Below are positions 36,676 to 45,716 of a stretch of 64,000 nucleotides of DNA, one piece after another. The position numbers and the translations under genes were made by a program. The notes beneath the pieces are model-generated. The model made no database searches. It saw only the letters and a list, made by a program, of their open reading frames with translations, and was not told where the DNA came from. Source of the DNA: Bacteroidales bacterium. Lineage in GTDB: Bacteria > Bacteroidota > Bacteroidia > Bacteroidales > F082. Each line of letters starts with the position of its first letter. Position 1 is the first letter of the stretch. Location: the NCBI GenBank assembly GCA_030690365.1, contig JAUYGX010000033.1, positions 1-64,000 on the forward strand. The letters are read 5' to 3'.

Positions 36676-38031
36676 TTAAAAAGCGCGTATGGCACGAACA
36701 TGCTGTAACGCCGGTTTTGCCTGTGCATACGGGCTTCCCAGAATAAGAAAGTTGCACCAAACCTGACTATCGTTAATTTCAGTGGATGACCAGTAATAAG
36801 CCAATGCCAATGGTGTGATAGTTGAATTTCCACTGTTTAGGATAGCCAAATTTACGTTATAGCCACCTTCGTTCAACAGGAAGAGTTCCTGGTTTGCAGG
36901 TAGATACCAGTCGGAATAAATCCCTGTTCCATAATCATCATTGGTATAATCGTTGCAGAGTTTTGCCGCACTGTTTGTCATTCCTGCCTGGCCCACAATC
37001 GCAGTAGTATTCGACTGTCCGTCCCATGTGCTTTGGGCTGTAGGGCCAATTTGGAGCACTATGTTGCTCCAGACTTCATCTGTGGACATATCAATCAGGC
37101 TGCAAATCAGGCCATGCTGTCCGGTTGGGTCCACAAAAAATACTACACCACCCCCGGTAAGGTCACCTTGATGATAAATACCACTGCCCGTTGTTGAACT
37201 AATAACATAGGGATCAGGAGTTGTACCAGTGCCGGAAACACTAATATCTGTGCCGGCGGTTACTTTTGTTTCTGAACCATCCGCATTTTGCAAACCATCC
37301 AGTTTTGTTTTGTCAATCCCGCTCATAAAGCCGCTTATCGTGGTGGTGGCATCCGCATGAGTATGGTTGGTTGATGCAAAATCAGGAGTAAAATTAATCC
37401 AGTTTGTGCCATTGAATTTTATTAATTGGTCGGAAGCTGGTGCTGAAAATAAGAATGGATTGTTGGTGATTTCGTTCCACGAAGGTGTATAATTAATTGA
37501 TTTATAAAGTCCCACGTGATCTCCCCATCCATAGGCTATAGTCCAGTCGGTGATGTTGGCTGTTGAAATCCCGTTTGCCGGAGATGCACTAAATACAGGA
37601 TCGGCTTCCAAAATTCCTCCGGAAATACTTTCGGCAGTTTTTGCATATAAAGCATAGGGTACGCTGAGCAGTTGGCTGGTACCCGAAATGCTATAATTTG
37701 AGCCGCCTTCAGGATCCGTTTCAGTTTTAAGAAAATAGGGACCGCTTGCCCAGTCAATGGCTGAAAATGTGCCGTTAATTGGAGTTCCTCCACCGATTTC
37801 TAAATTGGCCAACCCATTAATACTGGTGGTTGTCAAATGTTTTTCGGCATAAACCGCAATTCCATTTGGTGTACTTTGAAGGATGCTGATCCTGACACTA
37901 ACAGTATTGGTGGTCACAAGTATTCCGTTGTTATTTCGAACTATAAACTGATAACTCATTTTTTCAGGTGCCTGAGCCAGTACATTCAGGGTGATTATGA
38001 GGATTCCGAGTAGGGTAGAAATTTTTTTCAT
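36676..38031 (-). CDS. Exported protein with DUF1566-like C-terminal domain
   Basis: The 451-residue protein has a signal peptide (MKKISTLLGILIITLNVLAQ) and a Bacteroidota-type opening (APEKMSYQFIVRNNNG, with AEKHLTTTSINGLANLEIGGG and SVPYALYAKTAES). This is common in tail-fibre-like and collagen-like surface proteins. A low-complexity middle (HTHADATTTISGFMSG) leads to a C-terminal DUF1566/Lcl-like domain (SDWYLPANQELFLL, YYWSSTEINDSQVWC, HVRAIRAF). No sorting signal was seen. It is the first large gene upstream of the surface module and probably a surface or fibre component. Confidence 0.72.
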   Translation of the reverse strand: MKKISTLLGILIITLNVLAQAPEKMSYQFIVRNNNGILVTTNTVSVRISILQSTPNGIAVYAEKHLTTTSINGLANLEIGGGTPINGTFSAIDWASGPYFLKTETDPEGGSNYSISGTSQLLSVPYALYAKTAESISGGILEADPVFSASPANGISTANITDWTIAYGWGDHVGLYKSINYTPSWNEITNNPFLFSAPASDQLIKFNGTNWINFTPDFASTNHTHADATTTISGFMSGIDKTKLDGLQNADGSETKVTAGTDISVSGTGTTPDPYVISSTTGSGIYHQGDLTGGGVVFFVDPTGQHGLICSLIDMSTDEVWSNIVLQIGPTAQSTWDGQSNTTAIVGQAGMTNSAAKLCNDYTNDDYGTGIYSDWYLPANQELFLLNEGGYNVNLAILNSGNSTITPLALAYYWSSTEINDSQVWCNFLILGSPYAQAKPALQHVRAIRAF

Positions 38032-38055
38032 GATGGATTTCTATTCATTATTTTT

Positions 38056-38301
38056 TCATTTTACTATTTCACCATTTTTAATCTTAATGGATGATTTATT
38101 TTTCAAATTTTTAAGTAACGACCTTAAAACCTCTATTTTTTCGGCAGAAACATTTGGATCGTTTTCCAAACTGACTATGGCTTCTTCAATGGAATTAAAT
38201 TCGGTTACATTGGCTTCATCCGGGCTTTTTCTGATAATAATCAAGGGGGCAGTATCAGTATGTTTTTTTGTGAATAAACAAATCAGCTTTTTAAATGTCA
38301 T
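38056..38301 (-). CDS. Hypothetical small protein
   Basis: An 81-residue protein (MTFKKLICLFTKKHTDTAP) with a helical, charged C-terminal half (SLENDPNVSAEKIEVLRSLLKNLKNKSS) and no recognised family. The track starts at 38331, but a TATGTTTG promoter box covers that ATG, so the ATG at 38301 is preferred. A role with the following secreted proteins is suggested only by position. Confidence 0.5.
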   Translation of the reverse strand: MTFKKLICLFTKKHTDTAPLIIIRKSPDEANVTEFNSIEEAIVSLENDPNVSAEKIEVLRSLLKNLKNKSSIKIKNGEIVK

Positions 38302-38324
38302 TGAAATTTCTGTTAGATGTTTGT

Positions 38325-38332
38325 CAAACATA
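38325..38332 (-). promoter_or_regulatory. Bacteroidota -7 promoter box (TATGTTTG)
   Basis: On the minus strand TATGTTTG matches TAnnTTTG and would start transcription near 38318, just before the 81-residue gene. It may drive the whole minus-strand surface module down to 27930. Confidence 0.4.
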
Positions 38333-38407
38333 GGCTATGAAGCGATGAAGCGCAATAGCAAACAAACAGAAGGCAGGTTTGAAAAAACTAACGGTAGGAT
38401 TTCGATT

Positions 38408-41400
38408 TTAAACGGTAACTGAAGAGTAAGGATCCACCCTGCGATTCGTCACTTTATAAAGGGGAGGAGGGAGTGATATGATTACTTCCGTTCCGTGAGC
38501 TTCAGGATCAGTCACGCTCAGATCTTCAAAAACAATGGGTTGTGTGAGATTCATTTTTGTGCTCAGCAAACGAAGTCGTTCTTCGATGATATGTATCCCT
38601 TTTGAAATGTGGTCTTCTTTTTTATGTTTGCTTGCTTCGTTAATTCCTATTCCATTGTCGGTTATCTTTATGATCAACGACCGGCCAATGACCGAATCAA
38701 TATCCACTTTCTCAAAAGTAAATGCTACTGTAAGCATACCACTTTTACCCGAATTGATGATGCCATGCCAAAGGGAGTTTTCTACAAAAGGTTGGATGAT
38801 CATGTTTGGAATCAAAATGGAATTGGTTTCAAGGTCTGCTCCAGTAGTAATTTCATAGGAAAAGCTCTCCTGAAACCTCAATTTTTCAATGTCAAGGTAG
38901 AGTTTCAACCTGTCAATTTCATCGGATAGCCTGATGAATCCCTTGCCTGCTGTATCAAGATTTTTCCTCATTAATTTGGCCATCATCGCAATGTAATTAT
39001 TGGCATCCTCATACTTCCTGCTGTTGACCAGGTATTGAACCGAGTTCAGTGAATTTGCAATAAAATGTGGGTTCATCATGGCAGATAATGCCTGATGTTT
39101 CAGTTCGTTGATTCGCTCAGTAAGGGCAAGTTCTTTATTTGCCTTTAAAGTATTCAACTTCAGGCTCAACATTAATATAAAAAGACCTGTTATCACAAGG
39201 AGGAATATCATCAGTAAGTAAAACCAGGTGGTTTCGGTAAACCGTGGCAGAACGCTAAAACTCAATACATATGGTTCACTCCACAATGTGTTTTGAGCCT
39301 TGGCAATTATTTTGAGGTTGTAGGTGCCGTTTTTAAGGCTGATAAAGTTCAGGGAGTTGTAATCCGTTGTCAGCCAATCGTTATTCAAACTATACTTGTA
39401 CGTTACCGAACCTGGTGAGGAAAAATGGATGGCCTGAAAGTCGATGGATATATCGTGCTGTTCAGGTTTGAAAATCAGGTTGTTGTAATTTATGTAGGTT
39501 GAGTCACCGGCTTTAACCTCGGTGACAATTACTTTGGGAGCCTTTGGTTGGTAATGGTCGAAGTTGTCAATATCCAGTATCGAAATGCCATTGCTGGTTC
39601 CAATGATAAGTGAATTGTTGGTGCTGTCGTAAAATAACGAAAGTACCTCATTGGATGGAAGACCTGTTTGCTTGCTGAGATATTTAATTGAATTATTTTC
39701 AAGTAGATAAAGGCCTTTCATGTTCCCAATCCATTTCCTGTTTTGGCTATCAGAAACAATGGTTGTGGAGGAAAACAAATCATAATCAGCCAGTGAGGCA
39801 AAGCTGACAACCGAATCATTTTTGAGGTTGTAACTGGCGATACCCTTGTCACCAGCGAACCAAATTTGCTGATTTTTGTCTTCAAAAATGGAGTTTATCC
39901 TTGAGTTCAATACACTGTTGTCCGAAAAAAATAATTTTGTCATTTCTAGATTACCCAGTGCATTGGTTTTGAATTGGGCCTTACATAATCCATGTCCTGT
40001 TGCAATCCATATATTATTTTCAGAATCCTCAAAAATGTCATTTACACGGTTGATATAGGTACTGTCGCCAAATAGAGTGAAATAGGCAGGAACTTCCTGC
40101 TCTGGTACAAGCGTTTGCTGAACAGCAATACTATTTTTATGTGTTCCGAAAATATGTAAGCCGCTTTCGGTTTTACAAAACGAAGGTTTATTTAAAAGAT
40201 AAAACCTGATACCGTGGTAGACTAGCTGAATATCTTCATTTCCCCCAAAAGTGCCGCATACGTATATATCATTGTTGATATTCTGGATGCTATATACCAC
40301 TTCGGTCAGTGTCTTTCCGGTATTGCCTTTAATCTGGTCGAACATCCCGTTTTCAAGAACATTGATGTCATTAAAGGTTCCTATCAACAATTTCCCTGAT
40401 TTTTCCTTGGCAATGGCGTAAATATTGTTGTTACTCAGTCCGTCGTTTTCATTGTAGTTTTTCAGGTATAAGTTATTCAAACAATACACGCCTTTACCAA
40501 AAGTGCTGATCCAGATATTTCCTTCGTTGTCCTCAAGATAGCTGTTGACCAGGGTTTGCTGCAGGCCCATGGTTTTTCCGATATCGATAATTTCGTCAGA
40601 TCCATTTGGAATAAAGAAAAATCCGCTGTTCATTATCGAAAACCAGATGTTGTTCTCTTTATCGATAAGCAGTGCACAAACATCATTGTTACCGGCGATC
40701 TGAATCTTGATTTTTCTTATTACCTCCTTATTCTTTACTTGATAAATCATCCCGCTGGTGCCGATGAAGTAAGTGCTGTCGATTCCTTTTGCCATTACGA
40801 GGAGGTTGGTATCGGGAAGCCCGGAGATATTTAGTATTGATAACTTATTGTGGTCGAGTTGATACAGTCCCGATTCACACAATGCAAGCAGTTGACCATT
40901 GGGAAGCAAGGCCAATCGGTTGATGTAAATAGGAGGTGATAGAAGCACCCGATAGGAAATCGGCATGCCTGTTTTTTCGTGTATTAAATTGATTTCACCC
41001 CATTTACGGTATGCATAGAGTGTTTGTTCATCGCTTTTCAAGCTGTCGAGCAACAAAAACGAAATCGCCATACTTTTTCCATTAATATGGCGGCAATAGT
41101 CCTCAATCCGGCCATTTCTAACAACGTTGATTCCTTTCTCATAATTTCCGATATATATTTCACCCTGTCTGCCTTCGGCCAGGGTAATAATTGAATTTGA
41201 ATTCAGCCCGTCGGTGGTGTGAAAGTTGGTAAACCGCACACCATCAAAACGACTTATGCCGTTAAGGGTGGCGAACCAAATAAAGCCATCGCGACCCTGA
41301 ACAATCTGGAATACAGTAGATGAAGCCAGTCCGTCAGAGGATGTATAATGATAATAGGCCGGTTTTTGTGCGTACAGCACAACGGACAGGAGCATTCCCG

Positions 41401-41434
41401 TAAAAACGAGCATTAACGGCCGAAGAATACGCAT
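38408..41434 (-). CDS. Two-component propeller sensor histidine kinase (LytS/His_kinase type)
   Basis: The 1008-residue sensor has a signal peptide (SVVLYAQ end) and a periplasmic seven-bladed Reg_prop propeller pair, with repeats such as GRDGFIWFATLNGISRFDG and EDNEGNIWISTFGKGVYCL. A Y_Y_Y-type beta domain (about 650-730) and one membrane helix (LLMIFLLVITGLFILMLSL, about 735) follow. The cytoplasmic kinase of the LytS family shows the phospho-accepting His in MNPHFIANSLNSVQYL and the N and G boxes NSLWHGI and ITDNGIGI. It overlaps the LytTR gene by one base (TAATG), so the two form a coupled pair. The stimulus is unknown. Confidence 0.9.
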   Translation of the reverse strand: MRILRPLMLVFTGMLLSVVLYAQKPAYYHYTSSDGLASSTVFQIVQGRDGFIWFATLNGISRFDGVRFTNFHTTDGLNSNSIITLAEGRQGEIYIGNYEKGINVVRNGRIEDYCRHINGKSMAISFLLLDSLKSDEQTLYAYRKWGEINLIHEKTGMPISYRVLLSPPIYINRLALLPNGQLLALCESGLYQLDHNKLSILNISGLPDTNLLVMAKGIDSTYFIGTSGMIYQVKNKEVIRKIKIQIAGNNDVCALLIDKENNIWFSIMNSGFFFIPNGSDEIIDIGKTMGLQQTLVNSYLEDNEGNIWISTFGKGVYCLNNLYLKNYNENDGLSNNNIYAIAKEKSGKLLIGTFNDINVLENGMFDQIKGNTGKTLTEVVYSIQNINNDIYVCGTFGGNEDIQLVYHGIRFYLLNKPSFCKTESGLHIFGTHKNSIAVQQTLVPEQEVPAYFTLFGDSTYINRVNDIFEDSENNIWIATGHGLCKAQFKTNALGNLEMTKLFFSDNSVLNSRINSIFEDKNQQIWFAGDKGIASYNLKNDSVVSFASLADYDLFSSTTIVSDSQNRKWIGNMKGLYLLENNSIKYLSKQTGLPSNEVLSLFYDSTNNSLIIGTSNGISILDIDNFDHYQPKAPKVIVTEVKAGDSTYINYNNLIFKPEQHDISIDFQAIHFSSPGSVTYKYSLNNDWLTTDYNSLNFISLKNGTYNLKIIAKAQNTLWSEPYVLSFSVLPRFTETTWFYLLMIFLLVITGLFILMLSLKLNTLKANKELALTERINELKHQALSAMMNPHFIANSLNSVQYLVNSRKYEDANNYIAMMAKLMRKNLDTAGKGFIRLSDEIDRLKLYLDIEKLRFQESFSYEITTGADLETNSILIPNMIIQPFVENSLWHGIINSGKSGMLTVAFTFEKVDIDSVIGRSLIIKITDNGIGINEASKHKKEDHISKGIHIIEERLRLLSTKMNLTQPIVFEDLSVTDPEAHGTEVIISLPPPLYKVTNRRVDPYSSVTV

Positions 41435-42183
41435 TATACGGATTTTAAAAATGATTTTACTTTTTGAATAAAATCCGGTGTTTTCCGTCGTGATATTTCA
41501 ACCTTGCTGCCATCGGTCAGTGTGACGAAGTTTCCACTCAGGTTCGAAAAGTCTTTGATGTACTTTAAGTTGATAATGTGCGATTTATGTGTTCTGAAAA
41601 ACGGATGTTTTGATAAGGTTACTTCAAAATTCTTTAGCGTACGCGAAACGATGGTGGTTTTGCCTTCTTTGGTGGTGATGGTTGTATAGCATCCATCTGC
41701 TTCAAGTCTGAGGATATCTTCAATATTGAGCACGTCGAATCCATGAGTGCCCGGAATAACCAGTTTGTCCATTTCAGTCGTAGAACCTTCTTTTTGCATT
41801 TTTTGCTTAAGCAAACCTAGCTTCTTTACTGTTTGCTTTAATTCCTTGATGCTGATGGGTTTCATGAGGTAATCCACAGCTCCGGCTTTCAATGCATGTA
41901 TTCCAAATTCTTCGTGAACACTTACAAACACCACCATAAAGCTGCGTTCGTCATATTCCTCCAGAAAATCGAAACCATCCAGTACCGGCATGTTAATATC
42001 GAGAAATACAACTTCCGGATGAACCCTGCTAACCAATACTCTTGCTGCGACCACTGAATCGGCCAGCCCCTGAATTTCCAATTCAGGACAGTATGTTTCG
42101 ATGATTTGCTTCAGGTTTTCCCTTCCGTGTAACTCATCATCCACAATAATGGCCGTTATTTTATCCGCATTTTGAGTAGGCAT
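41434..42183 (-). CDS. LytTR-family response regulator
   Basis: The 249-residue regulator has a complete receiver: DD pair (AIIVDDELHGRENL), phospho-Asp in EVVFLDINMPVLDG, and the conserved Lys in AVDYLMKP. The LytTR DNA-binding domain follows (LEADGCYTTITTKEGKT, FRTHKSHIINLKYIKDF, VEISRRK). It should act on promoters controlled by the adjacent propeller kinase. The pair sits directly upstream of the T9SS surface module, so that module is a candidate target, though no binding sites were identified. Confidence 0.92.
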   Translation of the reverse strand: MPTQNADKITAIIVDDELHGRENLKQIIETYCPELEIQGLADSVVAARVLVSRVHPEVVFLDINMPVLDGFDFLEEYDERSFMVVFVSVHEEFGIHALKAGAVDYLMKPISIKELKQTVKKLGLLKQKMQKEGSTTEMDKLVIPGTHGFDVLNIEDILRLEADGCYTTITTKEGKTTIVSRTLKNFEVTLSKHPFFRTHKSHIINLKYIKDFSNLSGNFVTLTDGSKVEISRRKTPDFIQKVKSFLKSV

Positions 42184-42404
42184 AACGATTGTGTAAAATG
42201 AGGCAATTAAAATTCGAATTCAAAATTTTGTGTATTTGCGATAAATAAATATCACACAAAAGTGTAAATGTAAACATATAAATGATTAAACCAAATTTCG
42301 GCTTTTGGCAGGTTCCTGAATATGGTAACTCATCCCTGCCGCCAATACAACATGAGGTCTTTCTAATTTAATTCACCGCGCTCCTGATAAATCTGCTAAA
42401 TCTC

Positions 42405-42412
42405 TATCTTTG
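42405..42412 (+). promoter_or_regulatory. Bacteroidota -7 promoter box (TATCTTTG)
   Basis: TATCTTTG fits TAnnTTTG. With a start near 42417 the leader would be about 8 bases to the first ATG or 17 to the in-frame ATG at 42434. Confidence 0.5.
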
Positions 42413-42424
42413 TAGCCAATCAAT

Positions 42425-45400
42425 ATGCTGGCAATGATTAATACAAAGGCGGAATTGCTCAAACAGAGTTTTTACGATAGCGATGCTGCGTTTATCAACC
42501 TGATGAAAAAACGCATTTACCACGTTTTGCTTATATCCAGCGTTTACGATGCGTTTATGTTGGAGGAAGACGGCCGCATTGATGAACAGATTTTTCAGGA
42601 ATATACCTCGCTCAGCCTGCGGTATCCGCCTCAATTTTACAAAGCCACCACACAGAATGAGGCTTTGCAGATTTTAGAAGAGGAAAACATCGACCTGGTG
42701 ATCACCATGCTCAGTGCCGAAAAGGGGAATACCATCTCGCTGGCCAAGGCTATTAAATCAAGATATTCCGATATTCCCATCGTGATGTTGACTCCGTTTT
42801 CACGTGAAGTGAGCTTAAAACTCACCAAACTTAAACACGAGTCCATTGACTATATCTTTAGCTGGCTTGGCAATGCCGATATCCTGCTGGCCATCATCAA
42901 ACTGATTGAAGATAAGATGAATGCCGAATATGATGTGACGGAAGTTGGCGTTCAGGTGATTATTCTGGTAGAAGACAACATTCGGTTCTATTCGAGTTAT
43001 CTCCCAATCATATACAAAATCATTTTTAATCAGTCGCAAACATTTGTTTCAGAAGGACTTAACGAGCATCAGCGAATGCTACGCATGCGCGGACGTCCAA
43101 AAATACTGATGGCCACCAACTACGACGAGGCCATGGCCATTTACGAAAAGTACAAGCACAATGTGCTGGGCATCGTGTCGGATATTTCTTATCCGCGCAA
43201 TGGGGTAATGGACAAGGAAGCAGGTATCCGGTTGAGCAGAAAGGTAAAAAAGGACAATAAATATACACCTGTATTGTTGCAGTCTTCCGACCCCGAAAAT
43301 CGGTGGAAAGCCAAGGAGATCAGGGTGGGATTTCTCGACAAAAATTCCAAAAGTCTGACCTTCGATTTACGCGAGTTTATAAAAGAGTACTTTGGGTTCG
43401 GCGATTTTGTATTTAAAGATCCCCACATGGGCATCGTGGTTGGGCGTGCCCGCGATTTAAAGGATTTGCAGGAGAAAGTATATAAAATCCCCACAGCTTC
43501 GTTAAGGTACCACATCGAGCGCGACCATTTTTCAAAATGGTTGAGGGCCAGGGCTTTATTTCCCCTTGCAGAATTGTTCAGGGCGTTTAAATCAGACGAC
43601 TTCAGCGATTGTGATGAAACCAAGAAGTTTATCTACGATTCTATTTCTGAATTCAGAATGGCCAAAGCACGTGGAGTTATTTCGTCGTTTAACCGCGATA
43701 ATTTCGATCGGTATTTCAGTATTTCACGCATTGGTCAGGGTTCGGTGGGTGGCAAGGCACGCGGACTGGCTTTTCTCGACTCGTTGATCAACCGTAACAA
43801 ACTCTACAATCATTATGAGAAAATAGAAATTGCCATCCCGAAAACGGTGGTGCTTGGCACAGATGTTTTCGATGAATTTATGGAGTTGAACAAGCTTTAT
43901 CATGTGGCTTTTTCAAACGATCTTTCGGATGAGGAAATCCTGGGCCGTTTTTTAAATGCCAAATTGCCACAACATGTATATGGTGATCTGTTTACCATTT
44001 CTGTGGCCATTTCAAAACCAGTGGCCATACGGTCGAGTAGCTTGCTCGAAGATTCACATTATCAGCCTTTTGCCGGAATTTACAATACTTACATGCTGCC
44101 CCTGATCGACCACGACAGAAGTCAGATGTTCGAGATGATGGTCACAGCTATCAAAGCGGTGTATGCCTCTGCCTATTATCACGACAGCAAAGCCTACATG
44201 ATGGCTACTTCCAATGTGATTGATGAAGAAAAAATGGCCATTATCATTCAGGAAGTATGCGGAACGGTGTATGGCGATCGCTATTATCCCACTTTTTCGG
44301 GAGTAGGTCGTTCCATCGATTATTATCCACTGGCACCTTGCGTACCATCAGATGGCACGGTAAGTCTGGCGCTTGGATTGGGAAAATATATTGTGGATGG
44401 CGGGCTTTCGCTTCGGTTTAGTCCAAGCTTTCCGCAAAACGTACTTCAGACCTCCACACCCGATATGACACTCCGGGAAACCCAAAAAGAGTTTTTCGCC
44501 CTCGACTTAAACCGGATTACCTTTACACCCACTCCCAACGACAGTGCTAACCTGCTTAAGTTGCGGGTGAAAGCCGCCGAAGAGGATGATGCTATCCGCG
44601 ACATTTCGTCCACCTACGATTTGCACAACCATGTAATACGTGATGGTTACAGCGATGGCGGAAAAAAAGTGATTACCTTTTCGAATATTTTAAAACACAA
44701 CAGTTATCCCATCGCCGAAATCCTGCAAAGGGTACTTCAATTGGGCGAAAGGGAAATGGGCAATCCCGTTGAGATTGAATTTGCCGTGGACCTGAACACC
44801 AGCAAGGGCGACAGGGCTACCTTTTATTTACTGCAGATCAGGCCCATCGCCGTTAAGGAGGAAAGTATTACGCTGGATTTGGATAAAATTGTCCGCGATC
44901 AATCGCTTATAATTTCAAAATCAGCACTGGGGAATGGTACCATCGACGACATCTGCGACGTGGTTTATATACGACCCGAGAATTTCAACGCTGCCAACAA
45001 CCAGAAGGTGATTCCCGTTATCGATCAATTGAACAGCGAATTTTTAAAATCTGGAAAAAACTACATCCTCATTGGTCCCGGACGCTGGGGTTCCAGCGAC
45101 CCATGGTTGGGGATACCTGTTAAGTGGCCACAAATCTCGGGTGCACGATTGATAGTAGAATCCGGTCTGGCCAATTACCGCATCGATCCGAGCCAGGGAA
45201 CTCACTTTTTTCAAAATCTAACTTCCTTCCGGGTGGGGTATTTTACCATCAATCCATTTATTAACGATGGATATTACGACCTGCCTTTTTTAGATCAAAC
45301 ACCAGCGGTTTTCGAGAATGAATATATCCGGCACATCAGATTCGATAAGCCTTTGATGATCAGAATTGATGGTAAACACAACCTGGGTGTGATCGAAAAA

Positions 45401-45436
45401 CCTGTGGAAGAGCCTGTTTCTGAGAGTGAAGTATAG
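42425..45436 (+). CDS. Receiver-like / PEP-pyruvate-binding (PPDK_N-type) ATP-grasp protein, paralogue 2
   Basis: This 1003-residue paralogue of the gene at 5391 lacks most of that protein's N-terminal extension. Its order is a first receiver-like segment (HVLLISSVYDAFML, about 35), a second (VIILVEDNIRFYSS, about 178; GIVSDISYPRNGVMDKEAG, about 250), and a PPDK-type ATP-grasp domain from about 435 (GSVGGKARGLAFLD; AIRSSSLLEDSHYQPFAG). The conserved C-terminus is LIGPGRWGSSDPWLGIP. The phosphohistidine and PEP-binding domains are missing. An in-frame ATG at 42434 may be the true start. It is convergent with the DUF4340 gene and divergent from the LytTR pair. Function unknown. Confidence 0.75.
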   Translation: MLAMINTKAELLKQSFYDSDAAFINLMKKRIYHVLLISSVYDAFMLEEDGRIDEQIFQEYTSLSLRYPPQFYKATTQNEALQILEEENIDLVITMLSAEKGNTISLAKAIKSRYSDIPIVMLTPFSREVSLKLTKLKHESIDYIFSWLGNADILLAIIKLIEDKMNAEYDVTEVGVQVIILVEDNIRFYSSYLPIIYKIIFNQSQTFVSEGLNEHQRMLRMRGRPKILMATNYDEAMAIYEKYKHNVLGIVSDISYPRNGVMDKEAGIRLSRKVKKDNKYTPVLLQSSDPENRWKAKEIRVGFLDKNSKSLTFDLREFIKEYFGFGDFVFKDPHMGIVVGRARDLKDLQEKVYKIPTASLRYHIERDHFSKWLRARALFPLAELFRAFKSDDFSDCDETKKFIYDSISEFRMAKARGVISSFNRDNFDRYFSISRIGQGSVGGKARGLAFLDSLINRNKLYNHYEKIEIAIPKTVVLGTDVFDEFMELNKLYHVAFSNDLSDEEILGRFLNAKLPQHVYGDLFTISVAISKPVAIRSSSLLEDSHYQPFAGIYNTYMLPLIDHDRSQMFEMMVTAIKAVYASAYYHDSKAYMMATSNVIDEEKMAIIIQEVCGTVYGDRYYPTFSGVGRSIDYYPLAPCVPSDGTVSLALGLGKYIVDGGLSLRFSPSFPQNVLQTSTPDMTLRETQKEFFALDLNRITFTPTPNDSANLLKLRVKAAEEDDAIRDISSTYDLHNHVIRDGYSDGGKKVITFSNILKHNSYPIAEILQRVLQLGEREMGNPVEIEFAVDLNTSKGDRATFYLLQIRPIAVKEESITLDLDKIVRDQSLIISKSALGNGTIDDICDVVYIRPENFNAANNQKVIPVIDQLNSEFLKSGKNYILIGPGRWGSSDPWLGIPVKWPQISGARLIVESGLANYRIDPSQGTHFFQNLTSFRVGYFTINPFINDGYYDLPFLDQTPAVFENEYIRHIRFDKPLMIRIDGKHNLGVIEKPVEEPVSESEV

Positions 45437-45640
45437 AACACGGATGACACGGATGATACGGATGACATGGTTGGGAATAGAACACGAATTACACGTTTGG
45501 GAATAGAACACGGATGACGCGGATGTTACGGATAACGCGGATGGGAATAGAACACGGATGACACGGATGTTACGGATAACGCGGATGGGATAACAATATT
45601 TGCGTTTATCCGTCCAACCCGTGTTATCCGTGTTCCAAAA
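45437..45640. repeat. Tandem 44-bp repeat and related ACACGGAT repeats
   Basis: Right after the stop, ACACGGAT-like units repeat many times. Two copies of a 44-base unit beginning GGGAATAGAACACGGATGAC lie at 45499-45542 and 45543-45586, differing at one base. The following TTATCCGTCC... stretch is the reverse complement of the unit type and could close a stem. Confidence 0.8.
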
Positions 45641-45688
45641 ATTGGTTACTCGCTGCCGGTATCTGCCGTAGGCATGAAGGCAAGAAAT

Positions 45689-45709
45689 GCCTACCTACGT
45701 TAGGTAGGC
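45689..45709 (-). terminator. Perfect 9-bp hairpin upstream of DUF4340 stop
   Basis: GCCTACCTA and TAGGTAGGC flank a CGT loop, forming a perfect hairpin eight bases after the DUF4340 stop. It may end the gldF-gldG-DUF4340 transcript. No U-tract was seen. Confidence 0.4.
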
Positions 45710-45716
45710 GGACAAG

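Noticed and set aside
45437-45640. CRISPR array
   Set aside because: The repeated units are directly adjacent with no unique spacers of constant length, and no cas genes are present.
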